Below are positions 9,035 through 18,066 of a stretch of 64,000 nt of DNA, piece after piece; position 1 is the stretch's first letter; each line of letters starts with the position of its first letter. Source of the DNA: Salinarimonas rosea DSM 21201 (GTDB taxonomy: Bacteria > Pseudomonadota > Alphaproteobacteria > Rhizobiales > Beijerinckiaceae); the NCBI RefSeq assembly GCF_000429045.1, contig NZ_AUBC01000015.1, positions 62,001 to 126,000 of the forward strand, in the 5' to 3' direction. A program made the translations under genes and the position numbers. The notes beneath the pieces are model-generated. The model was not told the DNA's origin. It ran no database searches and saw only the letters and a list, made by a program, of their open reading frames with translations.

Positions 9035-10141
9035 ATGGGAGGATACAGCGGGCGAGCTAGCGGTCGGGCCCTCGTGACCGGCGGATGCGGCTTCATCGGC
9101 TCGAGTCTCGTGAGGAGGCTCGTGCTCGACGAAGGCATGCCGGTTCTCAATGTGGACAAGCTGACCTACGCGAGCGATCCGCAAAGCCTCGGCGATGCCA
9201 GCCGCTCGCCGCTCTACCGCCATGCCCGGATCGACATCTGCGACGGCGAGGCGCTGGCTGCGTCGCTCGCCGACTTCCAGCCCGACGTGATCTACCACCT
9301 CGCCGCTGAATCCCACGTCGATCGCTCGATTGACGGGCCCATGGACGTCGTGCGTACGAACCTCCTGGGCACGGCCTGCGTGCTCGAGGCCGCGAGGGCA
9401 TACTGGTCCGCGCTCGACAGCCAGCGGCGGGACGCCTTTCGCCTCGTCCACGTATCGACGGATGAGGTCTTCGGAACGCTGCCGCTCGAGGGAGAGGCGC
9501 GGTTCCGGATCGGTGATCCCTACGCCCCCAACTCGCCCTACGCGGCGTCCAAGGCCGGAGCGGACCACCTCGCGCGAGCCTGGTGGCGGACCTACGGCCT
9601 GCCGGTCGTCGTCAGCAACGCCTCGAACAACTTCGGTCCCTGGCAGCATCCCGAGAAGCTGATTCCGACCATCGTCCTCGCAGCCCTCTCGGGAGCCCCG
9701 CTGCCCGTCTACGGTCGCGGCGTCAACGTGCGTGACTGGCTGTTCGTCGAGGATCACGTCGATGCGTTGCTCGCCGTGCGGCATCGGGGCAGGCCCGGGG
9801 CCCAGTACCTCGCGGGCGGCTACGGCGCCACCAGCAACATCGCCCTCGTAAGCATGATCTGCGCCGCCCTCGACCGCATTGCGCCCGACAAGAACGGTCC
9901 CTACGAGCGGTTGATCGCGTTCGTCGCCGATCGCCCGGGTCACGACTTGCGCTACGACGTGGATCCCGAGCCGCTACGCACCGAGCTCGGCTGGCATCCG
10001 CGCTTCACCCTGAGCGAAGGGCTCGAACGCACTGTTGCCTGGTACGTCGCGAACTTTGGGCGCTACGCGTCGCGGCTGCGGGAGAGCGGGCTCGTGCGTC
10101 GCGGGATCGTCTCGTCCCGCGAGAAGGCGGCGGATTCATGA
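9035..10141 (+). CDS. rfbB: dTDP-glucose 4,6-dehydratase
   Basis: 368 aa, extended SDR family. It has the Rossmann motif TGGCGFIGSS near the N-terminus, HLAAESHVDRSID, the STDEVFG catalytic region and the YAASK Tyr/Lys pair. It converts dTDP-glucose to dTDP-4-keto-6-deoxyglucose, substrate of the divergent WecE-type transaminase. The start has GGGAG at good spacing; the open frame upstream has none. The stop overlaps the next start (ATGA), so it is coupled with rfbA. Confidence 0.95.
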   Translation: MGGYSGRASGRALVTGGCGFIGSSLVRRLVLDEGMPVLNVDKLTYASDPQSLGDASRSPLYRHARIDICDGEALAASLADFQPDVIYHLAAESHVDRSIDGPMDVVRTNLLGTACVLEAARAYWSALDSQRRDAFRLVHVSTDEVFGTLPLEGEARFRIGDPYAPNSPYAASKAGADHLARAWWRTYGLPVVVSNASNNFGPWQHPEKLIPTIVLAALSGAPLPVYGRGVNVRDWLFVEDHVDALLAVRHRGRPGAQYLAGGYGATSNIALVSMICAALDRIAPDKNGPYERLIAFVADRPGHDLRYDVDPEPLRTELGWHPRFTLSEGLERTVAWYVANFGRYASRLRESGLVRRGIVSSREKAADS

Positions 10142-11046
10142 GCGTGCAGGCGAGCAGGCTGGGCATCATCCTCGCGGGCGGGACGGGCTCTCGCCTCTAC
10201 CCGCTGACGAGCATGGTCAACAAGCAGATCCTTCCGGTCTACGACAAGCCGCTGATATATTACTCGCTCTCGACACTGATGCTCGCGGGCATCCGGCGCG
10301 TGGCGATCGTGTCGACGCCGCAATGGCTCCCGGAGCTGCGGCGCTGCCTCGGGAACGGCGAGCACCTGGGGATCGAGATCCACTACGTGGTCCAGCCGAG
10401 CCCGGATGGAATAGCGCAGGCGATCCTGCTGTGCGCAAGTCTCATCGACGGTCCGGTGGCGCTGATCCTGGGTGACAACATCTTCTTCCGGACGGGGCTC
10501 GGGGACATGCTCCGCAAGGCCGCGGAGGTGGAGGACGGCGCGACGATCTTCGCTCTTCCCGTAGCCAAGCCCGAGCGCTTCGGCATCGTCGTGCTCGACG
10601 ACGACGGACGGCCGCTGCGGCTCGTCGAGAAGCCCAAGACCTTCGTCGGGAATCATGCGGTGCCCGGACTCTATTTCTATGGCGCGGACGCCTTGGAGCT
10701 GGCGCGCACGCTGCGTCCCTCGGCTCGCGGCGAGCTCGAGATCACCGATCTCAACCGGATCTATCTCGAGCGCGGCGACCTGCGGCTCGAGATGCTCGGA
10801 CGCGGCTGCGCCTGGCTCGATTGCGGCACGCCCGAGGATCTGTTCGAGGCGGGGCAACTCGTGCGGGTCCTGGAGGAACGCACCGGCATCAAGATCGCCT
10901 GCCCGGAAGAGGTCGCGCTCAACATGGGCTTTATCGACGATGCACAGTTCGCCGCGCTCGTGGCCGGCATGCCCGCGAGCAGCTACGCGGACTACCTCAG
11001 TGTCGTGGCCGGCGAGCGCACGCGGCGCGAGGTCGGTGTCCTATGA
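10138..11046 (+). CDS. rfbA: Glucose-1-phosphate thymidylyltransferase
   Basis: 302 aa. The nucleotidyltransferase signature LAGGTGSRLYP is followed by KQILPVYDKPLIYY, LGDNIF and a VEKPK motif, all typical of RfbA/RmlA. It condenses glucose-1-phosphate with dTTP to dTDP-glucose, feeding RfbB. ATGA overlaps join it to rfbB upstream and the WbqC-like gene downstream. No rmlC or rmlD is found in the window, so the pathway leads to an amino sugar rather than rhamnose. Confidence 0.95.
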   Translation: MSVQASRLGIILAGGTGSRLYPLTSMVNKQILPVYDKPLIYYSLSTLMLAGIRRVAIVSTPQWLPELRRCLGNGEHLGIEIHYVVQPSPDGIAQAILLCASLIDGPVALILGDNIFFRTGLGDMLRKAAEVEDGATIFALPVAKPERFGIVVLDDDGRPLRLVEKPKTFVGNHAVPGLYFYGADALELARTLRPSARGELEITDLNRIYLERGDLRLEMLGRGCAWLDCGTPEDLFEAGQLVRVLEERTGIKIACPEEVALNMGFIDDAQFAALVAGMPASSYADYLSVVAGERTRREVGVL

Positions 11047-11771
11047 TGCAGGAGCCTGCGGGGGAAACCGTCGTCGTCGCCACCCAGTCGAACTACGTGC
11101 CCTGGCGCGGCTACTTCGCCCAGATGCGCCGAGCCTCGACGTTCGTTCTCCTCGATTGCGTTCAGTTCACGCGACGGGACTGGCGCAACCGCAATCGGAT
11201 CAAGACGCCTAATGGGCTCGCCTGGCTGACGATCCCGGTGGAGAGCAGGGGCCGGTTTCAGCAGGCCATCGACGAGACGCGGGTCTCCGACCCATCCTGG
11301 GCGCAGGCTCATCTGCGGTCCCTGGACGCGAGCTATCGGCGCGCGGCTGCGTTCGAGGCCGAGTTCCGCTGGATCGCCGACGCGTACGAGGCGGTGGGGC
11401 GCGAGGACATGCTGAGCGTGATCAACCGCGAGCTTCTGGTCGCGTTCGCCCGGCGTCTCGGCATCGCCACGCCGATCGTGCCGTGCGATGCCGTCTTGCC
11501 GCGTGCGGATTTGCTCGCCATGGATCCGAGCCGGCGGCTCCTGGAGCTGTGCCGCGCGCTCGGCGCCACGCGCTACCTCAGTGGCCCGGCAGCGCGCGAC
11601 TACCTCGACGTGGCGCTCTTCGAGCGCGCGGGCATCCTCGTGGAATGGATGGACTACAGCGGCCTGGCTCCCTATCCCCAGTGCTGGGGCGGGTTCGAGC
11701 CGGCGGTCTCGATCTTGGATCTCGTCCTTAACGTCGGCTCCGCCGAGGGAGGTCGCCGAATCACGGGCTAG
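11043..11771 (+). CDS. WbqC-like family protein
   Basis: 242 aa, overlapping rfbA by ATGA (two adjacent ATGs). ATQSNYVPWRGYFAQMRRA, DCVQFTRRDWRNRNRIKTPNG and TRYLSGPAARDYLD are characteristic of the WbqC family. These proteins sit in O-antigen and capsule loci next to dTDP-amino-sugar genes. Their biochemical role is not firmly established; a part in forming or transferring acylated amino sugars has been suggested. Soluble, no signal peptide. Confidence 0.85.
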   Translation: MMQEPAGETVVVATQSNYVPWRGYFAQMRRASTFVLLDCVQFTRRDWRNRNRIKTPNGLAWLTIPVESRGRFQQAIDETRVSDPSWAQAHLRSLDASYRRAAAFEAEFRWIADAYEAVGREDMLSVINRELLVAFARRLGIATPIVPCDAVLPRADLLAMDPSRRLLELCRALGATRYLSGPAARDYLDVALFERAGILVEWMDYSGLAPYPQCWGGFEPAVSILDLVLNVGSAEGGRRITG

Positions 11772-11869
11772 GATGCGCGACCCGCAGGACCCGCCAGACC
11801 AGCTTGCCCGTGGAACGACATTCCTGTAGGGCGGGATCGCGGGTGAAGGCCACCAGCAGGAGGACGCCG

Positions 11870-12547
11870 ATGCCGTCTGACGTCGCCCGCGAGGACTCCC
11901 GCGCGGCACCGCTCGGGACCACCCACCTCGAGCGGATCGCGCGCTACTACGCCGGGACGCTGTCTGCCCACGGCCCGACGGCGCGTGGTGTCGACTGGCG
12001 GGACGAGGAGGGGCAGGAGCGCCGCTTCCGCGAGCTGTCGCACGTCATCGGCCACGACGCGACCGCGTCCGTCGCCGAGATCGGCTGCGGCTACGGCGCA
12101 CTCGCCCACCACCTCCGGCGCCACGGGCTGAACGGCCCCTACCTCGGGCTCGACGTCGCTCCCGAGATGATCGCGGCGGCGATGCGCCATTGCGAGGGCC
12201 TCACGGCCGTCCGGTTCGTCGTCGGCTCGGTCCCGAGCGAACCGCATGACTACCTGCTCGCAAGCGGCATCTTCAATGTGCGGCTCGACATCCCCGACAA
12301 GGACTGGGAGGCTCACGTCTTCGCGACCATCGAGACGATGGGCGAACGCGCGCGCAAGGGGATCGCCTTCAACTGCCTCACGCGATACTCGGACGCGGAC
12401 CGCATGCGGCGGACGCTGTGGTATCCGGACCCCGGGATGATCCTCGGCCGCTGCATCGCGCGTTTCGGCAATCGCGTCACCCTTGCCCACGATTACGGAA
12501 TGTGGGAATTCACCGTCCGCGTCCGCTTCGAGGAGGCCGCAGCGTGA
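11870..12547 (+). CDS. Class I SAM-dependent methyltransferase
   Basis: 225 aa; start chosen for the AGGAGG RBS six to seven bases upstream. SAM motif I is VAEIGCGYGALAHHL (about residue 65), followed by LGLDVAPEMI. There is an unusually polar region after motif IV (FNVRLDIPDKDWE). It is coupled by GTGA to the acyltransferase gene. It probably methylates a sugar or other small molecule of the glycan pathway; the substrate cannot be read from sequence. Confidence 0.8.
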   Translation: MPSDVAREDSRAAPLGTTHLERIARYYAGTLSAHGPTARGVDWRDEEGQERRFRELSHVIGHDATASVAEIGCGYGALAHHLRRHGLNGPYLGLDVAPEMIAAAMRHCEGLTAVRFVVGSVPSEPHDYLLASGIFNVRLDIPDKDWEAHVFATIETMGERARKGIAFNCLTRYSDADRMRRTLWYPDPGMILGRCIARFGNRVTLAHDYGMWEFTVRVRFEEAAA

Positions 12548-13209
12548 CCCGTCCGATCGTCGTTTTCGGGGCCGGCGAGATCGCCGAGGTCGCGGCCTTC
12601 TATTTCGAGCGCACGCTGTCGCGTACCGTCGCGGCCTTCACAGTGGATGCCGCCTACCTGAAAGAGCCGACGCATTTCGGCCGGCCCGTGCTTCCCTTCG
12701 AGGAGGTGGCGCGCCGTTTCGATCCCGCCGAGCACGACGGCTTCGTCGCCTTGTCCTACGCGCGGATGAACCGGGTCCGTGCGGATAAGGTCGCGGCCAT
12801 GCGTGGCGCCGGCTACCGGCTCACCAGCTACGTCAGCCCGAAGGCGAACGTGTTCACCGACGCGATCGGCGACAACTGCCTGATCCTGGAGAACAATACC
12901 GTCCAGCCGTTCACGCGCATCGGCGAGAACGTGGTCCTTTGGTCCGGCAACCACATCGGCCATCATTCGATTATCGAGGACAATGTCTTCGTGTCGTCGC
13001 ACGTGGTCGTCTCCGGCTCCTGCCGTATCGGCGCGAACAGCTTTCTCGGCGTCAACGTGACGGTTACGGATCATGTGACGATCGCGCCCTTCACGCTCGC
13101 CGGCGCCGGCGTTCCGATCGCGAGCGACACCGAGCCGGAGGGAGTCTACGTCCTGCCGTTCAGCGCCGAGAAGCGTGCGGTGCCCTCCACGCGCCTGAAG
13201 CGGCTGTGA
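12544..13209 (+). CDS. PglD/NeuD-like sugar N/O-acyltransferase
   Basis: 221 aa, GTG start overlapping the preceding stop. A small Rossmann-like N-terminal domain (VFGAGEIAEVAAFYF, residues 5-90) is joined to a C-terminal left-handed beta-helix of hexapeptide repeats (about 95-190: GDNCLILENNTVQPF, NHIGHHSIIEDNVFV). The His pair in NHIGHHS is where the catalytic base of PglD-type enzymes lies. Expected role: acylating the 4-amino group of the dTDP-4-amino-4,6-dideoxy sugar made by the WecE-type enzyme. The acyl donor is unknown. Confidence 0.75.
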   Translation: MTRPIVVFGAGEIAEVAAFYFERTLSRTVAAFTVDAAYLKEPTHFGRPVLPFEEVARRFDPAEHDGFVALSYARMNRVRADKVAAMRGAGYRLTSYVSPKANVFTDAIGDNCLILENNTVQPFTRIGENVVLWSGNHIGHHSIIEDNVFVSSHVVVSGSCRIGANSFLGVNVTVTDHVTIAPFTLAGAGVPIASDTEPEGVYVLPFSAEKRAVPSTRLKRL

Positions 13210-13211
13210 GC

Positions 13212-14150
13212 ATGCGCGGGGGGCGGCAGACTTGGCTACCCCTGGGGCGCGTGCTGGAGCCGCGGCCGACCGACGGGTGGTGGACGAGCCATGCCGCCTA
13301 CCCGACCGCCGTCACACGCCAGGACGGGACCGTCGACATCTACTTCTCGGTTCGCGACGGGGCGCAGCGATCCTCGCTGGCGTGCGTGCGAGTCGCGCTC
13401 GACGGCACCCGGTACGAGCGGGTCGGGCCCGTCGAAGGGCCGCTCCTCGAGCCGGGGCCGCGCGGCGCGTTCGATGCCGACGGCGTGACCGTCGGCTGCG
13501 TCCTCCCGATCGGCCGCCGCCTCCACGCCTACTATCTGGGCTGGACGGTTGGAGTCTCGGTCCCGTTCACGAACTTCATCGGCCTGGCCGTCGCCGATCG
13601 CCCCGGCGCACCTTTTGTGCGCGTCGGCGCGACACCGATCGTCGGCCGTTCGGAGGCGAACCCGCTCACCGTCGGCTACCCATGGGTCGTCGAGATGGGA
13701 GTGGGCGATTACAGGATGTGGTTCGGCAGCCACCTCTCGTGGGGCGAGGAGCGGCTCGCGATGGAGCATGTCGTCAAGGAGGCGCGCTCGCGCGACGGGC
13801 TGTCCTGGACGCAGTCGCCGCGCGTCGTGATCGGGCTGGCGGGCACTGCCGACCCGGGGGAGTTCGCGATCTCGCGGCCCTGCGTCGTGCGCGAGCCGGA
13901 CGGGACGCTGTCGATGTGGTACGCGCGGCGCCGGCCCGGCTACGCCCTCGGTCATGCATGGTCTCCCGACGGCGGCGAGACCTGGGAGCGGCGCGACGAT
14001 GCGCTCGTGATCTTCGGGGCTCCGGATGCCTGGGAGGCGACCGAGCGAACCTATCCCATGGTGTTCGACCATGGGGGCGAACGCTACATGCTCTACAACG
14101 GCGACGGCTACGGCCGGACCGGCTTCGGCCTCGCCGTCCTGCAGCGGTAG
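13212..14150 (+). CDS. Five-bladed beta-propeller (GH43-like) family protein
   Basis: 312 aa with repeated propeller-like blades: VDIYFSVRDGAQRSSLA, HAYYLGWTVG, YRMWFGSHLSWG, LSMWYARRRPGYALGHAWS, RYMLYNGDGYGRTGFGL. This pattern (aromatic Y/W-F/Y strands followed by R/G-rich loops) matches GH32/43/62-like proteins found in glycan clusters. No signal peptide, so a cytoplasmic role is likely. Whether it is an active hydrolase is unclear; catalytic acids cannot be assigned with confidence. It begins two bases after the acyltransferase stop. Confidence 0.6.
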   Translation: MRGGRQTWLPLGRVLEPRPTDGWWTSHAAYPTAVTRQDGTVDIYFSVRDGAQRSSLACVRVALDGTRYERVGPVEGPLLEPGPRGAFDADGVTVGCVLPIGRRLHAYYLGWTVGVSVPFTNFIGLAVADRPGAPFVRVGATPIVGRSEANPLTVGYPWVVEMGVGDYRMWFGSHLSWGEERLAMEHVVKEARSRDGLSWTQSPRVVIGLAGTADPGEFAISRPCVVREPDGTLSMWYARRRPGYALGHAWSPDGGETWERRDDALVIFGAPDAWEATERTYPMVFDHGGERYMLYNGDGYGRTGFGLAVLQR

Positions 14151-14160
14151 GCGCGCGACC

Positions 14161-14535
14161 TCAGCGCGCGCCGAGACCGACGAAAGCGACGCCGCCGACG
14201 ATGAGCGCGACGCCGGCGATCTGGAGCGTCGAGACCGTATCGTCGAAGAAGGCCCAGCTGCCCAGCACGACCATCGGGAACGTCAGAGCCATGAACGGGT
14301 AGGCCAGGCTGAGCGGCAGGCGGGTCATGGCGACGAACCAGGCGGCCGCGGCGGTGCCGGCCATGAGGAAGGCGGCCACCACGTACGGATCCGTGAACAC
14401 GCGCAGGATCCACAGCGCATAGTCGCCCGCTCCGCCAGCTGGGGGCGCGACGCTACCCACGCGCCATTTCACCAGCAGCTGGGCGACCACCGTCAGCCCG
14501 ATCGTCGAGACCACCATCGACCACGCCAGCAGCAT
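14161..14535 (-). CDS. SMR-family small membrane transporter (candidate lipid-linked sugar flippase)
   Basis: 124 aa, four predicted membrane helices (about 3-23, 46-66, 72-93, 98-120), the size and layout of EmrE/ArnE-type SMR proteins. LPLSLAYPFMALTFPMVVLGSW resembles the conserved SMR third helix. Position in a glycan cluster, beside a GtrB-like glycosyltransferase on the same strand, suggests flipping of an undecaprenyl-phosphate-linked sugar rather than drug efflux. That is inference from context. It converges with the propeller gene ten bases away. Confidence 0.7.
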   Translation of the reverse strand: MLLAWSMVVSTIGLTVVAQLLVKWRVGSVAPPAGGAGDYALWILRVFTDPYVVAAFLMAGTAAAAWFVAMTRLPLSLAYPFMALTFPMVVLGSWAFFDDTVSTLQIAGVALIVGGVAFVGLGAR

Positions 14536-14578
14536 GCTCGCTCCTCGTTGCGCCCGGGGTGGGCCGTTCGCGCGCCGC

Positions 14579-15709
14579 TCAGGCGCGCCAGGGTGGAGGG
14601 GCGACGAGATGCCCCGACTCGGAGAGACGCCGCGCGACCGAGTCCACGCTGCGCGCATGCACACACAGCAGCAGGCGCGAGCGCGGAGGGATTGTCTCCA
14701 GGGCGACGAGTGGCCGGCCGTGGACGGCGGACCGGGTCGGCGCGTCCACGACGAAGGCCTCCGCTGCGGCAACGATGTCCGGAGCGTATCCGGCGAGCAG
14801 GTCCGCCGCCTCGCCGGCGCCGAAGACGAAGAAGGGCCGCTCCAGCGCAACAGCATCGCCGATGCGTCCCAGGAACGCCGCACGGTCGCGGGCGACCGCT
14901 GCGGCGTCCGTCGTCGGGCGATCCGCAGAACAGGCCGCGTTCGGCGTACACGTCCGCAGGCGCATGCAGCTCGCCCGGAACTCGCTCAGGTCGCCGTCGA
15001 GCGCGACGCTCGACACGAGCGACAGGCCCGCGCGCCCTGCGACGTGAGAGAGCGACGCGGCCGTGAACGAGGAGACATGGTCGGCGAAGAGGAGCTCGAT
15101 CCCCGCGCGCTCGCCGTCCGGGGTGATCGAGAGGAAGACCCCGTTCGGCTCCAGCAGCGCCGCGACCAGGGCGTGGCTCCCGACGGGATCGAACATGTGC
15201 TCCATCACGTTGACCGCGACGATCGCGCCAAACCGCTCGCCCGCGGCACGCGCCCGATCGGCGCGGGCTTCGAGCCCACCTTCGCAGACGATCACGCCGC
15301 GCTCGCGCGCCTCGCGCGCCAGCGCCGTAGCCGGCTCGATTCCCTCCACCCGTGCATCGGGGTAGGTGGCGCCGAGCTCGGCGAGGAGATGACCGCGTCC
15401 GCTGCCGATCTCGAGGATGCGCCCGGGCCGCCTGCCGCCGAGCGCGTCCCGAAGGAGGTCGCGGACGAGCCGGGCGCGGCCCGCCTCCACGCCTGCCTCC
15501 GCGCCGAGCGTGTAGCCGTCCGCATAGATTGCCGCCGTGTCCTCGGCGGTCGGCTGCGGCACCTGATAGCCATAGCCGCACGCGAGGCAGGTCGCCCGGT
15601 AGAGCCCTCGGGCGATTACCCGACCGCTGCTGAGCACCGATCGGCACTGATGCGGCGATCGATGGAGCGCGGGCAGTGTCCGGGCGCCGCAGGCGGGGCA
15701 ACCGTCCAT
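14579..15709 (-). CDS. Class I SAM methyltransferase with N-terminal Cys motif
   Basis: 376 aa. The N-terminus has two CxxC pairs (CPACG and CLACG, about residues 4-50), probably a zinc site. A Rossmann SAM domain follows with motif I ILEIGSGRGHLLAEL, then VNVMEHMFDP. The C-terminal third contains FVFGAGEAADLLAGY, resembling the extra domain of sugar C-methyltransferases (TylC3/NovU-type layout). Start overlaps the GT2 stop (ATGA). It may methylate a nucleotide-linked deoxy sugar or another cluster intermediate. Confidence 0.75.
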   Translation of the reverse strand: MDGCPACGARTLPALHRSPHQCRSVLSSGRVIARGLYRATCLACGYGYQVPQPTAEDTAAIYADGYTLGAEAGVEAGRARLVRDLLRDALGGRRPGRILEIGSGRGHLLAELGATYPDARVEGIEPATALAREARERGVIVCEGGLEARADRARAAGERFGAIVAVNVMEHMFDPVGSHALVAALLEPNGVFLSITPDGERAGIELLFADHVSSFTAASLSHVAGRAGLSLVSSVALDGDLSEFRASCMRLRTCTPNAACSADRPTTDAAAVARDRAAFLGRIGDAVALERPFFVFGAGEAADLLAGYAPDIVAAAEAFVVDAPTRSAVHGRPLVALETIPPRSRLLLCVHARSVDSVARRLSESGHLVAPPPWRA

Positions 15710-16650
15710 CACGCGCCCGCCGCGTCGAGGGGCCGGGTGGCGACAACCTCGCGGATCAGCGTGCGCGGGCGCCGCTTCACCTCGAGGAAGATCGTGCCCA
15801 CGTAGATCGCGATCAGGCCGGTGAACGACGTCGTCACGCCCATGATCAGGAAGAGCGCAGCCATGACCGACGTCCAGCCCTCGACGCCGACGCCGAAGGC
15901 GGCGTAGCGCACGAGGAGGTAGGCGACGAAGAGCGCGGAGAGCGCGCTGATCGCCAGCCCGATGAAGAACACCATCAGGAGGGGGCGGATCGAGAAGGCC
16001 GTCACCGCCATGATGAACAGCCAGGCGAGCTTGCGCAGGGTGTACTTCGTCGGGCGTAGGGACGGCTTGTGCATGGCGCAGGGCTCCTGCCGGAAGCCGG
16101 CCACGTGCATCACGCCCACGAGGAAGAGCTCGCGCTCCTCGAAGCGCAGCAGCTGATCGAGGTAGCGACGGCTCATCAGTCGCGCCGTCATGACGTCCTT
16201 CGGGAAGCTCACGTCGCTGAGCGCGGCGAGCAGCCCGTAGAAGGCGCGGCGGCACTGACGATAGACGAAGCCGCCCTTGGGCTTGCTCTGCAGCCCGTAG
16301 ACGACGTCCGCACCGGTCTCGCGCATCCGCTCCCTGAAGGCGACCGCCCAGCCGGGGTCCTCCTCGAGATCGCCGTCGAGCATCATGACGAGATCGCCGC
16401 CGGCGTGCTCCAGGCCGGTCCAGAGCGCCTTGTGCTGTCCGTAGTTCCGGGCAAGTGCCACGAGGATCACGCGCGGGTCCCGTTCGGCAAGCGCGCGCGC
16501 CACGGCGGCCCCGTCGTCCGGCGAGCCGTCGTCGACGAAGACGACCTCGCACGCGCAGCCCATTTCCTCCGCGGCGGCGAAGGCCCGCTGTGCAAACGGC
16601 TCTATGCAGCCCGCCGTGCGGTAGATGGTGGTCACGAACGAGATCTTCAC
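15709..16650 (-). CDS. GtrB/DPM1-like polyprenyl-phosphate glycosyltransferase (GT2)
   Basis: 313 aa. The GTG start at 16650 overlaps the stop of the small upstream ORF (GTGA) and gives the family N-terminus VKISFVTTIY; an ATG at 16677 would add nine residues. GT-A fold with VDDGSPDDGA and MLDGDLEEDP (nucleotide and metal binding). Two C-terminal membrane helices (about 225-250 and 265-290) precede the basic tail EVKRRPRTLI. Known role of such proteins: loading a sugar onto undecaprenyl phosphate at the cytoplasmic face. With the SMR-like and GT-C-like genes it could form a three-part periplasmic glycosylation system. Confidence 0.85.
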   Translation of the reverse strand: MKISFVTTIYRTAGCIEPFAQRAFAAAEEMGCACEVVFVDDGSPDDGAAVARALAERDPRVILVALARNYGQHKALWTGLEHAGGDLVMMLDGDLEEDPGWAVAFRERMRETGADVVYGLQSKPKGGFVYRQCRRAFYGLLAALSDVSFPKDVMTARLMSRRYLDQLLRFEERELFLVGVMHVAGFRQEPCAMHKPSLRPTKYTLRKLAWLFIMAVTAFSIRPLLMVFFIGLAISALSALFVAYLLVRYAAFGVGVEGWTSVMAALFLIMGVTTSFTGLIAIYVGTIFLEVKRRPRTLIREVVATRPLDAAGA

Positions 16651-16961
16651 GGCCGCGTCTCGACTCCCGAATGACATGCGCTGCGGAGCTTGGCGGCTCG
16701 CAGCAGGCGATCGAAACGGGGGACGCGCATCGGGTCCGTCCAAAGGTCGGCGATCCCGCGATGCCCCGAGAGGTGCTTGAGACGACGAACCCAGCCATCC
16801 CGAACGCGATCGATCTCCGCGGCGGGTTTCCCCCCGAGCCATTCCACCACGATCGATGCCATGCTGCGGCTGCCTCGATCGTAGCCGACGAGGCGCTGGA
16901 CCGCCTCGTACTGGGCCGGCATGGTCACGCTGCGGTGGAGACCGCTCATCCGTTCCGCCAT
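16647..16961 (-). CDS. Small hypothetical protein
   Basis: 104 aa, not recognised. It is Arg-rich with WLGGKPAAEIDRV and RFDRLLRAAKL helical stretches, no membrane segment or signal peptide. Support for a real gene is its GTGA overlap with the GT2 start and same-strand placement as first gene of the leftward GT2-methyltransferase-SMR group. Internal ATGs at 16949 and 16922 are alternative starts; none has a strong RBS. The function is unknown. Confidence 0.5.
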   Translation of the reverse strand: MAERMSGLHRSVTMPAQYEAVQRLVGYDRGSRSMASIVVEWLGGKPAAEIDRVRDGWVRRLKHLSGHRGIADLWTDPMRVPRFDRLLRAAKLRSACHSGVETRP

Positions 16962-17152
16962 GGTGCGCTCGATGGTTCACTTCGCCCAGGGTTCCGCATA
17001 GCCGCGCGGGACTTTCGTGGCCAGCGAATTCGAAGCGGAGTGCGGTGGGGCGGTCCCGACTGCAGCCGTTGTGCGACGCGCCATCTCCTTGACTCGCCGG
17101 GTGCAGCCGGCACATGTTCCGCGCGAGGCGACGGTGTCCCTGAGGTGGTCGC

Positions 17153-17959
17153 ATGAGCGTTCGGCGCTACGGTATCCTGAAGCAGCGGGAGATCGCGGGC
17201 GAGGTCCAGAGGGCGGCAGAGGAACTTGCGACCTTCGGGTACACGCTCGTCGACTCGGGCTACCCCGACGCCGCGCTCGACCGGATCGAGGCTTCCTTTA
17301 TGCGAGCGCGTGTAGCGAGCGAGGAGCGGTTCGGGCGCTCGCGCCTGGAGGCTGTCGACGAGCACAACACAATTCGCTTGCCCATGTTGTACGACCGCGT
17401 GTTCCTGGAACTCGCGACGCACCCCATGATCCTCGCCTTGTGCCGTGAGATGATCGGGCCGGTGGTCCTCAGCCAGCAGAACGGCGTCGTCAACCCCGGC
17501 GGCGGCGGCCCCTACAACCAGGGTGCGTTCCACCGCGACCTGCCCTATCAGCATTTCACGTCGAGCCGTCCGCTCGCGATCAACGCGCTCTTCTGCGTCG
17601 ACGATTTCACCGTCGACAATGGCGGCACGATCGTCCTGCCCGCCAGCCACCGTATCGAGGAATTCCCGTCGGAGCCGTTCATCGCTGCGCACGCGCTGCC
17701 GATCTCCGCTCCGCGGGGCACGTTCATCGTGCTCGACTGCATGGCCTTCCACTCCGGCGGGAGCAATGCGACGGAACGGGACAGGCGGGCGGTCAACCAC
17801 GTCTACACGACGCCCGTGATCAAGCAGCAGATCGACATTCCCCTAGCTCTCGGGCCGAGCTTCACCGAGGACACCGAAACGAGATGGCTGCTCGGCTACG
17901 GCATGAGTGTGCCGCGGGGCGTCGAGGCATACATCGCGCAGCGCGAAGCGAAGCAGTGA
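17153..17959 (+). CDS. Phytanoyl-CoA dioxygenase (PhyH) family protein
   Basis: 268 aa, Fe(II)/2-oxoglutarate dioxygenase. Iron ligands appear as H127-x-D129 (GAFHRDLPYQHF) and H200 (DCMAFHSGGSN), with an Arg at 211/212 placed to bind 2-oxoglutarate. NGGTIVLPASHR is typical of the family. It probably hydroxylates or oxidises a glycan precursor or lipid moiety. It is transcribed away from the GT2 group across a roughly 190-bp spacer. Confidence 0.82.
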   Translation: MSVRRYGILKQREIAGEVQRAAEELATFGYTLVDSGYPDAALDRIEASFMRARVASEERFGRSRLEAVDEHNTIRLPMLYDRVFLELATHPMILALCREMIGPVVLSQQNGVVNPGGGGPYNQGAFHRDLPYQHFTSSRPLAINALFCVDDFTVDNGGTIVLPASHRIEEFPSEPFIAAHALPISAPRGTFIVLDCMAFHSGGSNATERDRRAVNHVYTTPVIKQQIDIPLALGPSFTEDTETRWLLGYGMSVPRGVEAYIAQREAKQ

Positions 17960-18066
17960 GCGGCGCCGCCGCGGCCGGCAGTCTTCGGGACCCGTCCACT
18001 CTCGTCGGGTGCGAGTGACATCGCCCCACCGGGACGTTTCCCCACGATGCGGAAAGCGGTATCGAC

